Notes: generated by a model not told the origin, from the letters alone. DNA of 64,000 nucleotides from Embleya scabrispora DSM 41855 (GCF_000372745.1 NZ_KB889684.1:34720-98719); one strand, 5' to 3'. Positions 50,197-58,710 are shown, numbered from the stretch's first letter. Numbers and translations are program-made.

Positions 50197-50836
50197 GGTG
50201 AGGTACACACTGATCGGGCCGGACGGGCGGCCCTACCGCAGTGCAACGCCCGGCACGTTGGGCGGTACCACGAACGGTCGGCTGTACGGTCGGCTGGACT
50301 GCCGCAGCGCGTTGCGGGCCATCGCGCGCGGCGGCTATGTCGCGAGTCGGGTGTTCTTCGTGGACGAGGCCGCAGCGATCGCGGCCGGGTTCCGACCGTG
50401 CGCGGTGTGCCTGCCGATGGCCTACGCCCGCTGGAAGGGCCGCCCGCCCGCACCGCACACCGACGCCGAACTGGCCGTACTGCTCGCCAGGTTGGCCGGC
50501 TGCCGGACGTTGGCGATCGGGCACGGGCGAGACCGCGCCTCGACCGCCGCGGCGCACGCGCTCGCGGCGGCCTGGCCGGGTGAGGTGGTGGCGCTCGTCT
50601 CGTGGCCCGAGCAGGCCGCCTCGTGGCTGCGTCCGGCATTGCGGCTGACCGCACAGGCTCCGGACGCGTGGGTGGTGGCGGGCGCGGCACCGGGCTGGGC
50701 AGGCATGCGTGACCGGCTGCTGCGCAGCACCGACTGGGATCCGCGACGCACGTACGCTTTCGCGTCGTTGGCGGACGCGATCACCGATCCAGGTCGGGAC
50801 GACGGGCCCTGGTGGGCGGTGGCCCGGCCGGGCTGA
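50186..50836 (+). CDS. Ada metal-binding-domain-like protein without the acceptor cysteine
   Basis: This 216-residue protein has an N-terminal region matching the Ada metal-binding domain: LYGRLDCRSALR, RVFFVDEAAAIAAGF and RPCAVCLP. Ada binds zinc by four cysteines, and the first of them accepts a methyl group from DNA methylphosphotriesters. Here the aligned first cysteine is G35, while C39, C72 and C75 remain. The domain probably cannot demethylate DNA by the classical route. The C-terminal 130 residues are an alpha/beta region (VVALVSWPEQAASWLRPAL) I cannot name. It is the last gene of the ogt operon. Confidence 0.78.
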   Translation: MRREVRYTLIGPDGRPYRSATPGTLGGTTNGRLYGRLDCRSALRAIARGGYVASRVFFVDEAAAIAAGFRPCAVCLPMAYARWKGRPPAPHTDAELAVLLARLAGCRTLAIGHGRDRASTAAAHALAAAWPGEVVALVSWPEQAASWLRPALRLTAQAPDAWVVAGAAPGWAGMRDRLLRSTDWDPRRTYAFASLADAITDPGRDDGPWWAVARPG

Positions 50837-50857
50837 GGCCGGCCGAGCCGATGCCGA

Positions 50858-51328
50858 CTACCTTTTCGCGTACCGGATTTGCTCGAAGGGCCAGTGTTCG
50901 GCCAGCCAGGCGGAGACCTCGCGGTACAGCGGCTCGTCGAGTTCGGCCCGATCGGCCCGGACCCAGGAGCGCACCGCGGTGACGGCGGGGTCGTCCCGGT
51001 CCGGGTAGATGTAGACGCAGCCGATCACGTCGTAGTCGCCGGCGTTGCCACCGTTGTCGAGCACGGTGTACGTGAAGCCGGTGCGCTTGGTGAAGTCGTC
51101 GGCGTGCCGGACCAGATCGCGCAGATTCTCGTCCGCGGTCAGCCCGTCGAGCGGCGGCCAGTGGCGATCGGCGAAGCCGGGGGTGGCCCGGATGTGCTCG
51201 ATGCTCGACGACCACGCGGCCAGATCGGCCCGGTTGTGCCGGGCGGCCAGCGGCTCCAGTCGGAAGGACGGTGTGCTCGGCGGCGCCGGCACGACGAATT
51301 CCGTTGGGACGAAGGTGGGTTCAGCCAT
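50858..51328 (-). CDS. GNAT-like protein, 156 aa
   Basis: The protein (156 residues) begins MAEPTFVPTEFVVPAPPSTP and contains FRLEPLAARHNRADLAAWSS, HIRATPGFADRHWP, then FTKRTGFTYTVLD, YDVIGCVYIYPD and WLAEHWPFEQIRYAKR. Similar proteins in actinobacteria are annotated as N-acetyltransferases, but no clear acetyl-CoA loop is visible. It is convergent with the ogt operon and 9 bases upstream of the LLM gene in the genome order, though that gene reads leftwards too; the two may be one transcript (LLM first). Confidence 0.75.
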   Translation of the reverse strand: MAEPTFVPTEFVVPAPPSTPSFRLEPLAARHNRADLAAWSSSIEHIRATPGFADRHWPPLDGLTADENLRDLVRHADDFTKRTGFTYTVLDNGGNAGDYDVIGCVYIYPDRDDPAVTAVRSWVRADRAELDEPLYREVSAWLAEHWPFEQIRYAKR

Positions 51329-51337
51329 GGCGGGAGC

Positions 51338-52279
51338 CTACGCGGCGGGGTCCGGCCGGGCGACCGCGGGTTGTCCGAATTCGGCGGTCAGCGCGGCCAA
51401 CTCGCGCCACTCCGCGAGTGGCATGCGGCCTTGGTCGGAGGTCAGTACCTGGAGGCAGACGTGGTCGGCGCCCGCGTCCAGGTGTGCGCGGATTCGCTCG
51501 GCGATCGACGCGATGTCGCCGAGCGCGCACAGCGCCTCGACCAAGCGGGTGCCCTCGCCGTCGAGTTCGGCTTCGGTGAAGCCCAGCCGGCGCAGGTTGT
51601 TCACTTGGTGCCGGGCGATCCGGTAGCCGGCCGTGAAGCCGCGCGCGACGTCCACGGCCCGGGAGCGGTCGGTGGACAGGACCGCGGTCAGCGATACGGA
51701 CAGGTACGGTTCCGGGCCCATCGTCTCGCGGGCCAGCGCGGTGTGCTCCACCGTCACCAGGTAGGTGTGCGCGCCCCAGGTCCGGGTCCCGGCCAGCGCC
51801 AACATTTTCGGGCCGAGCGCGGCGAGGACCCGGCGGCCGGGGCGGTCGGGCGCGGTGGCGACCAGGACGGCGGCGTCCATTTCGTCCAGGTAGGCGCCGA
51901 CGGTCGCGACGGCGGGAGCGGTGTCGGCCTTGGGCATGCCGGCCACTTCCCCCTGGCCTGCGGCGCGATGACCGCCCAGGCCCAGGACGAAACGGTCCGG
52001 ATACGCCTCGTTGAGGGTGCGTTCCGCGGCGGCCGTCAGGCGCGGGGTGCGCTCGGACATGATCGCGATTCCGGTGGCGACCGGGAGCGTACGGGTCGCG
52101 GCCAGCAGGAGTTGGGCGTGCGTGGTGGCCTCGCGGCCGATGCCCTCGCCGACCCACAGGCCGCCGTAGCCGAGCTCCTCGATCTCGGCCGCCGCCTCGC
52201 GTACCGCGCCGGCCGGTTGCCCGTCGAACGCGAAGGTCCACAGGCCGAGCCGCCCGAGGGCGGCCTTGTCGTGCGTCAT
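51338..52279 (-). CDS. LLM-class F420/flavin-dependent oxidoreductase
   Basis: The protein (313 residues) starts MTHDKAALGRLGLWTFAFDG, with AAAAGGA 6 bases upstream. Family blocks are IEELGYGGLWVGEGIGREAT, LPVATGIAIMSERTPRLTAA, PDRFVLGLGGHRAA and the C-terminal HLDAGADHVCLQVL. It resembles F420-dependent actinobacterial LLM proteins of the MSMEG-type; the cofactor choice is not certain. It is divergent from a TetR gene with two operators between, so it is probably that regulator's target. Confidence 0.88.
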   Translation of the reverse strand: MTHDKAALGRLGLWTFAFDGQPAGAVREAAAEIEELGYGGLWVGEGIGREATTHAQLLLAATRTLPVATGIAIMSERTPRLTAAAERTLNEAYPDRFVLGLGGHRAAGQGEVAGMPKADTAPAVATVGAYLDEMDAAVLVATAPDRPGRRVLAALGPKMLALAGTRTWGAHTYLVTVEHTALARETMGPEPYLSVSLTAVLSTDRSRAVDVARGFTAGYRIARHQVNNLRRLGFTEAELDGEGTRLVEALCALGDIASIAERIRAHLDAGADHVCLQVLTSDQGRMPLAEWRELAALTAEFGQPAVARPDPAA

Positions 52280-52444
52280 CGGATTCCTTTTCGTTGTTGC
52301 CGTGGGTGGGGGCTGCCGTGGATGGGGTTGTTGTGGGTGGGTCGGGTGCCCGCGCTGTCGCGCGGGCCCGCCGGTTGCGGCGCCGGTTGCGGTTCCGGTC
52401 CCGGCGCGCGGCCATGCCCCGGGCACGGCTCCGCCTCGACCCAT

Positions 52445-52496
52445 ACGGAGGCTGCCTCCGGTTTGCTTGCCCCACCATATGGAGGCAGGCTCCGTT
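52445..52496. promoter_or_regulatory. twin TetR operators between LLM and TetR genes
   Basis: ACGGAGGCTGCCTCCGGT (52445-52462) and ATGGAGGCAGGCTCCGTT (52479-52496) are near-palindromes that share the pattern GGAG-S-C-...-CTCC and lie 34 bases apart. They fill the gap between the divergent starts at 52279 and 52522, so dual repression is likely. Confidence 0.75.
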
Positions 52497-52521
52497 TGAC
52501 AACGTCCGAGAGGAAACGCCG

Positions 52522-53088
52522 ATGACCCGACCGATGCGTGCCGATGCCCGCCGCAACTACGAGCGACTGCTCGCCGAGGCCCGTGTGGTGTTCGCCGAGC
52601 ACGGCGTGGACGCGTCGTTGGAGGACCTCGCCCGCCGGGCCGGGGTCGGCATCGGCACGCTGTACCGGCACTTCCCCACCCGCGACGCGCTGGTCGAGGC
52701 GGTGGTGCGGGACCGCTACGACGGCCTCACCGCGCGAGCCGAGGCGTTGCGCGACACCGAGGCCGCGCGCGACGCGTTGGCCACGTGGCTGCGGCTGCTG
52801 ATCGAGGGGGCGGGCACGTTCCGGGGAATGAGCGCGACGCTGATGAACACACTCGCCGACGAGACCTCGGAGCTGTACGCCTCCTGCCATGCGATGCGTG
52901 CCGCCGGCGCGGACCTGCTCACCCGCGCCCAAGCGGCCGGCGAGGTCCGCCCGGACATCGACACGGACGAGCTGTTCACCCTCGCCCACGGCATCGCCTG
53001 GGCCCACGAGCAGCGCTGCGGCGACGACCCGGAGCGCCTGCCCGCACTCGTCGACGTGGTCGTCTTCGGCCTCGCCACGCGTCCCTGA
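52522..53088 (+). CDS. TetR-family transcriptional regulator
   Basis: This 188-residue regulator starts MTRPMRADARRNYERLLAEA. The HTH (about 13-58) contains SLEDLARRAGVGIGTLYRHFP, the usual TetR recognition helix. The C-terminal ligand domain is short and typical. It likely represses the divergent LLM gene and itself through the two operators. The ATG is 25 bases after the second operator. The ligand is unknown. Confidence 0.92.
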   Translation: MTRPMRADARRNYERLLAEARVVFAEHGVDASLEDLARRAGVGIGTLYRHFPTRDALVEAVVRDRYDGLTARAEALRDTEAARDALATWLRLLIEGAGTFRGMSATLMNTLADETSELYASCHAMRAAGADLLTRAQAAGEVRPDIDTDELFTLAHGIAWAHEQRCGDDPERLPALVDVVVFGLATRP

Positions 53089-53170
53089 GCCGAGTGCCGC
53101 ACCCGGCGACGGCGAGCGGGTCGGGACCCGTTCGGCCGGTGGGACGGGGGCTGGGTCAGACTTCGTGGTC

Positions 53171-53701
53171 ATGGACATCCAAGCGGACGGCTACGCGGAC
53201 GGCCTTGCGAAGAGCGGTGCGGACCGCCGGACGGACGGTGGCGCGAACCGGGGCGCGGCGGGCGGATTGACCACCGCCGCCGGGGCGTTGTTCTTCGACG
53301 GCGAGGGACGTGTGTTGCTTGTCGAGCCGGACTACAAGCCCGGGTTGGAGTTTCCCGGTGGGATCGTCGAGCCGGGGGAGTCCCCGTGGGCGGGCTGCGT
53401 TCGGGAGGTTCGGGAGGAGTTGGGGATCGCCCTGGACGGGCCGCCGAACCTGCTCGTGGCGCAGTGGGTGGCACCGGTGGACGGCCACCGTGGGGGGATG
53501 CGCTGGTTGTTCGACGGTGGCGTGTTGAGCCCGCGTCGGCTCGCCGAAATCCGGCTCCAAGCCGACGAGTTGCGCGCCTGGCATCTGCTGACGCCGGACC
53601 AGGGAGCGGCGGCGATGCCGGCGGAGCGGGCCCAGCGGCTGCGAGCCGCGCTGCGGGCGCGGGGCAGCGGCCGGGGGATGTACGTGGAGGCCGCGGGCTG
53701 A
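53171..53701 (+). CDS. Nudix hydrolase with a long N-terminus
   Basis: This 176-residue protein has a Nudix box beginning at GGIVEPGESPWAGCVREV (DNA about 53356-53424) with the catalytic REVREELG residues intact. The first 37 residues (MDIQADGYADGLAKSG...) are Gly/Ala/Arg-rich, polar and probably disordered. The ATG at 53171 was chosen by the frame; a GTG three bases upstream is equally possible. It follows the TetR gene by 82 bases on the same strand. Confidence 0.84.
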   Translation: MDIQADGYADGLAKSGADRRTDGGANRGAAGGLTTAAGALFFDGEGRVLLVEPDYKPGLEFPGGIVEPGESPWAGCVREVREELGIALDGPPNLLVAQWVAPVDGHRGGMRWLFDGGVLSPRRLAEIRLQADELRAWHLLTPDQGAAAMPAERAQRLRAALRARGSGRGMYVEAAG

Positions 53702-53859
53702 CGGGCGCTGCGCCGAGCGGGTGGCGGGTCGATCGGGTGGTCGGCTCGGGCAATTCGCCGGCCGCGTTGCTCAAGGTCGCGGAGCGGCGTTCGGCACGGC
53801 GGCGGTTGGTCTCGGCGGGCTGATCGGGTGGTTGCTCGGGTGCTTTGCACCCGGGCCGC

Positions 53860-54465
53860 TCAGGGTTGCGGAGAGGTGTTCGTCACGGCCGTTGTGAGTA
53901 CCTGGATCAGTGGGATCGGTGCGTTGTCGGCCGCCGGCGGGTGTACCAGGAGTGTGCCGTCGGCTGCGATGCCGAAGCAGCCGCCGGCACGGTCGGTGAG
54001 GATGGCCTCGTCGGGGTCGAGCAGGATGGGCGGGCCCGCGCGGAGGATCGGGGTGTCCGGGGTCAGGCCGGCGCGCAGTACGGCCGCGCGCAGTGCGTTG
54101 GCGCGGCCCGGGTGCGAGTTGCGCAACCAGATCTCCTGAGCCTGTACGGCGCCGCGTTCCAGGAACGGCCGACCCGCGTGGTCCAGCGAGAACAGGTCCA
54201 GGACCGGTCGACGCCGATCCACGACGCCCGGCTGCCGGCGGGTGAGCCGGGACAGCCCCCGCGCGGGCAGGTATCCGAAGACCGGCAGCGCCGCGATGCC
54301 CCGGCTGTCGAACTCCGCCGCCGTCGCGGCGAGGAGCGACTCGATGCGTTCGATGATCCGGGCCCAGTCCGCGGGTCGACGCGCGGCCGATGTCACGCCG
54401 GCTCCGGCCGCCGGGTCCGCCAACCGCTGCCGCTCCGCCTCGATGCGCGCGTCGAAGTCGCTCAT
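53860..54465 (-). CDS. hypothetical protein, 201 aa
   Basis: I do not recognise this family. The protein begins MSDFDARIEAERQRLADPAA and is soluble, with helical N-terminal third and then SRGIAALPVFGYLPARGLS, EIWLRNSHPGRANALRAAVL and GPPILLDPDEAILTDRAGG. It looks like a conserved cytoplasmic protein with a nucleotide- or metal-binding possibility, but nothing is specific. The gap downstream (53702-53859) contains no gene. Confidence 0.65.
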   Translation of the reverse strand: MSDFDARIEAERQRLADPAAGAGVTSAARRPADWARIIERIESLLAATAAEFDSRGIAALPVFGYLPARGLSRLTRRQPGVVDRRRPVLDLFSLDHAGRPFLERGAVQAQEIWLRNSHPGRANALRAAVLRAGLTPDTPILRAGPPILLDPDEAILTDRAGGCFGIAADGTLLVHPPAADNAPIPLIQVLTTAVTNTSPQP

Positions 54466-54808
54466 GGCGGCAACCTATCGGCGCGAACCCGACGACGGGC
54501 GGCCACGGACGCCGCCGAATCGGGGCCTCGGCCCGGCGGCCCGACCCCGCCTACGTGCGACGGCCGCCCCTCCTCGGTCGGGCGGCCCGGCCGCCTGGGT
54601 GCGGCGCCCGACCCGGCCTCGGTTCGGCCCCCGCTCGGCCCCGCCGCGTCCTGCCGGCTCGACCGTCAGTCCGGCCATCCCCCGTCCTGGCCGAACGGCA
54701 AGTCACTTTCCTTGTGAACTACCGCGCCGAGATGAAAATTGACGCCCTATCAGCCTTGTCGATTGGCAGAGGTCGACGTATGTTCATGCCCAACAGGAAG
54801 GGGGACCC
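54466..54808. other. gap before the TetR/P450 genes
   Basis: The 343-base gap holds no gene. It has a distinct AT-richer tail at about 54700-54790 (TTGACG at 54739-54744, then TTGTCGATTGGCAG) which probably holds the TetR promoter. No clear palindrome was seen there. Confidence 0.35.
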
Positions 54809-55387
54809 GTGGCGATCCCGGCACCCGAGGACACCTATGACAAGGTGCTCCAGGCGGCAGAGGAACTGTTCGGCGAACAGGGCTTCGCCGGCACCTCGCT
54901 GCAGGCCATCGCCGACCGGGTCGGGGTGACCAAGGCCGCTCTCTACTACCACTTCCGCACCAAGGACGAACTGCTCGACGCCCTCCTGCGCCCGGCCCTG
55001 AACGAGCTGGACCGAGTGTTGGAGGTCGCCGAGAGCAGGCGCGGCACCACCGCTCGCCAGCGCCTGCTGTTCGAGGGCTACGTCGACTTCCTCATCCGGT
55101 ATCGCACCCTCGCCGTCATCCTCGATCGGGACGTCGCGATCGGACGCCACCCCGCCATCCAGCCCCGACTCGCCTCGATCACCGCGCGGGTGCGCGAAGT
55201 CCTCGACGACGTCGACGACTCGATCGAGTACCGCGTGTCCACGGCCGTGGCGATGGGCGGTATCTACTCCGCCGTCGCCGCCTTCCCGGAACTGCCCGAC
55301 GACGAGCTCGGCCGCATCCTGCGCGGCGTGGTCCGCAAGCTCCTGGGCCCGCGTCGCAGGGCACCGAGCCCGGTCGCCGGGACCTGA
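54809..55387 (+). CDS. TetR-family transcriptional regulator
   Basis: This 192-residue regulator starts at the GTG at 54809, with AGGAAGGGGG about 5 bases upstream (MAIPAPEDTYDKVLQAAEEL). The HTH includes QGFAGTSLQAIADRVGVTKA and ALYYHFRTKDELLDALL. The ligand domain shows DRDVAIGRHPAIQPRLASIT. It lies 142 bases upstream of the P450 gene on the same strand, and a perfect palindrome lies in that gap. It probably controls the P450. Confidence 0.9.
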   Translation: MAIPAPEDTYDKVLQAAEELFGEQGFAGTSLQAIADRVGVTKAALYYHFRTKDELLDALLRPALNELDRVLEVAESRRGTTARQRLLFEGYVDFLIRYRTLAVILDRDVAIGRHPAIQPRLASITARVREVLDDVDDSIEYRVSTAVAMGGIYSAVAAFPELPDDELGRILRGVVRKLLGPRRRAPSPVAGT

Positions 55388-55411
55388 CCGGCGGCACACC
55401 GCCGGCCCACC

Positions 55412-55423
55412 ACCGGTACCGGT
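55412..55423. promoter_or_regulatory. 12-bp perfect palindrome before the P450 gene
   Basis: ACCGGTACCGGT is a perfect palindrome located 25 bases after the TetR gene and 107 bases before the P450 start. It is a candidate TetR operator for the P450 gene. A small 7-bp hairpin precedes it at 55388-55405. Confidence 0.5.
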
Positions 55424-55529
55424 ACGCAGCACCGCGCCATCGCCCCACCGCACCACCGCGCTTCCCGGCACTCGTCCCCGGCCGGTTCCCGCGGCGACCT
55501 CGCACACCCTCGGCAACGGGAGTTCCACC

Positions 55530-56768
55530 ATGACGTGTCCGGTCCTCGACCACGGCTTCGACCCCACCGACCCCGACCTGTACACCACGCGCATCCCGCT
55601 CGACGAGTTCGCCGAGCTGCGCAAGACCTCGCCGGTGGTGTGGGTCCCGCAGACGCCCGAGGTGTCCAACTTCGGCGACGACGGCTACTGGCTGGTCACC
55701 CGGCACGCGGACGTCAAGGAGGTCTCCACCAAGCCGGAGATCTACTCGACGAACAAGAACACGGCGATCATCCGGTTCGCCGAGGGCATGGACATGAGCA
55801 ACATCGATGCCCAGAAGCTCATCATGATCAACATCGACCCGCCGGAGCACACCCGGCTGCGCAGCATCGTCCAGCGCGGCTTCACGCCCCGGGCGATCAA
55901 CGCGCTCCAGGCCGCGCTGACCGAGCGGGCCGCGCAGATCGTGCGCGACGCCAAGCTCAAGGGCTCCGGCGACTTCGTCACCGAGGTCGCGTGCGAGCTG
56001 CCGTTGCAGGCGATCGCGGAACTGATCGGTGTACCGCAGGAGGACCGCAAGAAGATCTTCGAGTGGTCGAACAAGATGCTCGGCTACGACGACCCGGAGT
56101 ACGCGGAGTCCACCGAGGTGGGCGCGCAGGCCGCCGCCGAACTGATGCTGTACTCGATGGGCATGGCAGAGGAGCGCAAGGCGTGCCCGGCGCAGGACAT
56201 CGTCACCCGGCTGATCACCGCCGAGTCCGACGGCAGCCTGTCCTCGGACGAATTCGGCTTCTTCGTCCTGCTGTTGGCGGTCGCGGGCAACGAGACCACG
56301 CGCAACGCGATCACGCACGGCATGCTCGCCTTCTTCGACAACCCCGACCAGTGGGAGCTGTACAAGGCGGAGCGGCCGGAGACCACGGCGGACGAGATCG
56401 TCCGCTACTCGTCGCCGGTGATGTCCTTCCAGCGCACCGCGACCCAGGACACCGTTCTGGGCGGCCAGGAGATCAAGGCGGGTCAGCGGGTCGGCATCTT
56501 CTACAGCTCGGCCAACTACGACGCCGACGTGTTCGAGAACCCGATGAAGTTCGACATCACCCGCAACCCGAACCCGCACCTGGGCTTCGGCGGCGGCGGC
56601 CCGCACTTCTGCCTGGGCGCATCGCTGGCCCGGATGGAGATCAACCTGATGTTCAACGCGATCGCCGACGCGATGCCGGACATCACCAAGGCCGCCGATC
56701 CCCGGCGTCTGCGCCACGCGTGGATCAATGGGATCAAGGAACTCCAGGTGAACTACACGGGCCGGTAG
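55530..56768 (+). CDS. cytochrome P450, CYP125-like
   Basis: This 412-residue protein is a soluble bacterial P450. The I-helix oxygen-binding motif is AGNETTRNAITHG, the ExxR motif is in DEIVRYSSPVMSFQR, and the heme loop is FGGGGPHFCLG with C361. The C-terminus RRLRHAWINGIKELQVNYTG closely follows the CYP125 end pattern (NGIK-QV-YTG), a family that hydroxylates the terminal carbon of sterol side chains. It therefore may act on a steroid or similar long-chain substrate. The ferredoxin and reductase are elsewhere. Probably controlled by the TetR gene upstream. Confidence 0.88.
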   Translation: MTCPVLDHGFDPTDPDLYTTRIPLDEFAELRKTSPVVWVPQTPEVSNFGDDGYWLVTRHADVKEVSTKPEIYSTNKNTAIIRFAEGMDMSNIDAQKLIMINIDPPEHTRLRSIVQRGFTPRAINALQAALTERAAQIVRDAKLKGSGDFVTEVACELPLQAIAELIGVPQEDRKKIFEWSNKMLGYDDPEYAESTEVGAQAAAELMLYSMGMAEERKACPAQDIVTRLITAESDGSLSSDEFGFFVLLLAVAGNETTRNAITHGMLAFFDNPDQWELYKAERPETTADEIVRYSSPVMSFQRTATQDTVLGGQEIKAGQRVGIFYSSANYDADVFENPMKFDITRNPNPHLGFGGGGPHFCLGASLARMEINLMFNAIADAMPDITKAADPRRLRHAWINGIKELQVNYTGR

Positions 56769-56967
56769 CCCACCCGAACTCGGCCGGAGCCACGCGTCGT
56801 CGTTCCGGCCGAACACGACGGGCGCCGTCCGCTACGGGAGCAGCGGGCGGCGCCGTCATGGTGCCGGGCGGCGGCCCGGCGCACGGATGGATCACGACTC
56901 GGTGAAGGACGCCCGTGCGGGTGGTCGGAGGGCGTAGCCTCCGCCGCATCCGACTGTGGGGAGTCCC

Positions 56968-57399
56968 GTGAGCAATCAATCGCCGCAGCCGCGCCGACGA
57001 ATCGGCAACCGTGTCGTGGGGGCATGTGTTGCCATCGTCCTGGTGATCGGCGCCGCCGTGTTCGTGGCAAGTCTGGTGCAGGGAAAGGCAGACGGCGACG
57101 CGGCGGGTCCGGCCGCGGCCGGACGGGCCGACTCCTCGCCGGCCGACGGCAGTCGCTCGCCCACCGACGCCAGGTTCGTCGCCGAACTCGGCCGCTCCGC
57201 GCCGCAACTCGTGGGCCCCAAAGCCGACTTGAACGTGCTGTTGAGCATGGCCAACGTGTCTTGCGGATGGGTCCAGATGGGCAAGGGCCGCGAGGAGATC
57301 GCCAACCGCATCATGGGCGTCACCTACACGCGCGACGAGGCACTGGCCATCACCGACGCCGCGATGACCGGGTATTGCCCGAACGGGGGGCGCAAGTAG
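56968..57399 (+). CDS. DUF732 domain membrane-anchored protein
   Basis: The protein (143 residues) starts MSNQSPQPRRRIGNRVVGA, has one membrane helix (about 18-38, VVGACVAIVLVIGAAVFVAS), a Ser/Ala-rich linker and an extracytoplasmic DUF732 domain. That domain contains DARFVAELGRSA, LSMANVSCGWVQMGKGREEI and the terminal MTGYCPNGG, giving the two conserved cysteines of the family. DUF732 is common in actinobacteria and its function is not known. The GTG at 56968 has GGGGAG 4 bases upstream. Confidence 0.8.
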   Translation: MSNQSPQPRRRIGNRVVGACVAIVLVIGAAVFVASLVQGKADGDAAGPAAAGRADSSPADGSRSPTDARFVAELGRSAPQLVGPKADLNVLLSMANVSCGWVQMGKGREEIANRIMGVTYTRDEALAITDAAMTGYCPNGGRK

Positions 57400-57682
57400 G
57401 GGCGTTGCACGTGGTAGCCCACTCCGGTGCCTCCGGTTCGTCGGCCCCGCCGTCGGCGTTCGCGAGGCCGGTGTGGTCGCGCGCCCGGATAGGGCCATCT
57501 GCTCGTCGCTTTTTGGGTGTGCGTCCTCGGGCACGGCGACGTCGAACCGGGCGACTCCGGGTGATCTGCCGGAGCGATGTGCCGCCGATGACGCGATCGG
57601 CCGGTAGCCGGCGCGCGAGGTGTGGGTGCGGCGTGCGAGGGTGACTCGTTCAAGATCGGTGGAGCCTGGCAAGGGGTGCGAC

Positions 57683-58132
57683 GTGGGTGGCTTTGACGAG
57701 GGCGTGTATGTGCTGCGGAATGTGCACAGCGGGCTGGTCCTCGAAGTCGAGGGTGGGCGGACCCACAGCGGGGCCAACGTGTGGCAGGGCGCGGAGGACG
57801 GTTCCGCCGCGCAGCATTGGCGGATCACCGCCGTGCACGCGGGCGGTGCGGTGTACCACGTCGAGCACGTGGCCAGTGGAAAGCGGCTCGACGTGACCGG
57901 GGCCTCGGAGGAGAACGGGGCCAACGTTCAGCTGTGGCGGGCGAACAACTTCGGCGCGCAGGAGTGGATCCTGGAGCAGCACGCCGACGCGCCGGGCCGG
58001 GTCACGCTGGTCAACTACGTCAGCGGACTGCTCCTGGAGGTGGCCGACGGCAGTACCGAGCCCGGCGGGAACGTACGCCAGTGGGAGGACACCGACCGCC
58101 TCTCGCAGTGGTGGGCGCTCGAACCGCGCTGA
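57683..58132 (+). CDS. ricin-type beta-trefoil lectin domain protein
   Basis: This 149-residue protein is a single ricin-B-like beta-trefoil: three QxW-type repeats occur as AAQHWRI, GAQEWIL and LSQWWAL, and each subdomain begins with a G-x-VLEV or GKRLDVTG-type strand (SGLVLEVEGG, SGKRLDVTGASEEN, SGLLLEVADGS). Trefoil lectins bind galactose-type sugars. There is no signal peptide and no catalytic domain, so the protein may be cytoplasmic or exported by another route. The GTG at 57683 has AAGGGG 6 bases upstream. Confidence 0.84.
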   Translation: MGGFDEGVYVLRNVHSGLVLEVEGGRTHSGANVWQGAEDGSAAQHWRITAVHAGGAVYHVEHVASGKRLDVTGASEENGANVQLWRANNFGAQEWILEQHADAPGRVTLVNYVSGLLLEVADGSTEPGGNVRQWEDTDRLSQWWALEPR

Positions 58133-58212
58133 CCGCTGACCGCGCCGACTGCCGACCCGCCGACCGCGCCGACGGAACACAGCCTCGGAGCCGTCGTCGT
58201 CCCGCCTCGCGC

Positions 58213-58710
58213 CTACGCGGCGGCCACCAGGTGGGTGCGCGCGAGCGCCGGCGCGACCGGACGCGGGCGCGCACCGGGGCGGGTGAAGACGAACAGGCGC
58301 AGCACCACGAACCGGCCGATCCCGGCCAGGCCGGACGCGCCCAGATAGACGCCCTGTTCGACCAGGACACCCGCCCCCGGCGCCGCCGCGTGCAGGCCGA
58401 GCACCGCGGCCGTGGTGAACAGGTAGGCGACCAGCGCGCTGAGCGCCGACTGGCCGTGGGCGCGCAACCCGGCGCGCCCGCCGCCGAAGGTGAACCGGCT
58501 GTGCAACTCGGTGGCGGCCACCGTGGAGACCACGGTGACGAACGCGTTGGCGACCGCGATCGGCATCGTGCCGGAGAGCACCACCAGCGCACCCGAGGAG
58601 GCGATCCCGGTGCCGCCGCCGAAGACCACGAACCGCGCGAACGCGGCGATCGAACCGGACTTCCCGGCCCTGCCGCCGGCTGCGTTGTTGCTCTTCCCCG
58701 TGGTCTTCAT
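58213..58710 (-). CDS. GtrA-like membrane protein
   Basis: This 165-residue protein has four membrane helices and the GtrA family pattern: FARFVVFGGGTGIASSGALVV, SRFTFGGGRAG and ASGLAGIGRFVVLRLFVF. GtrA proteins are thought to move lipid-linked sugars across the membrane or help in their synthesis. The ATG at 58710 has GAAGGA just upstream, with tight spacing. No glycosyltransferase gene lies nearby. It is downstream of the ketosynthase gene on the same strand, after a terminator-like hairpin. Confidence 0.85.
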   Translation of the reverse strand: MKTTGKSNNAAGGRAGKSGSIAAFARFVVFGGGTGIASSGALVVLSGTMPIAVANAFVTVVSTVAATELHSRFTFGGGRAGLRAHGQSALSALVAYLFTTAAVLGLHAAAPGAGVLVEQGVYLGASGLAGIGRFVVLRLFVFTRPGARPRPVAPALARTHLVAAA

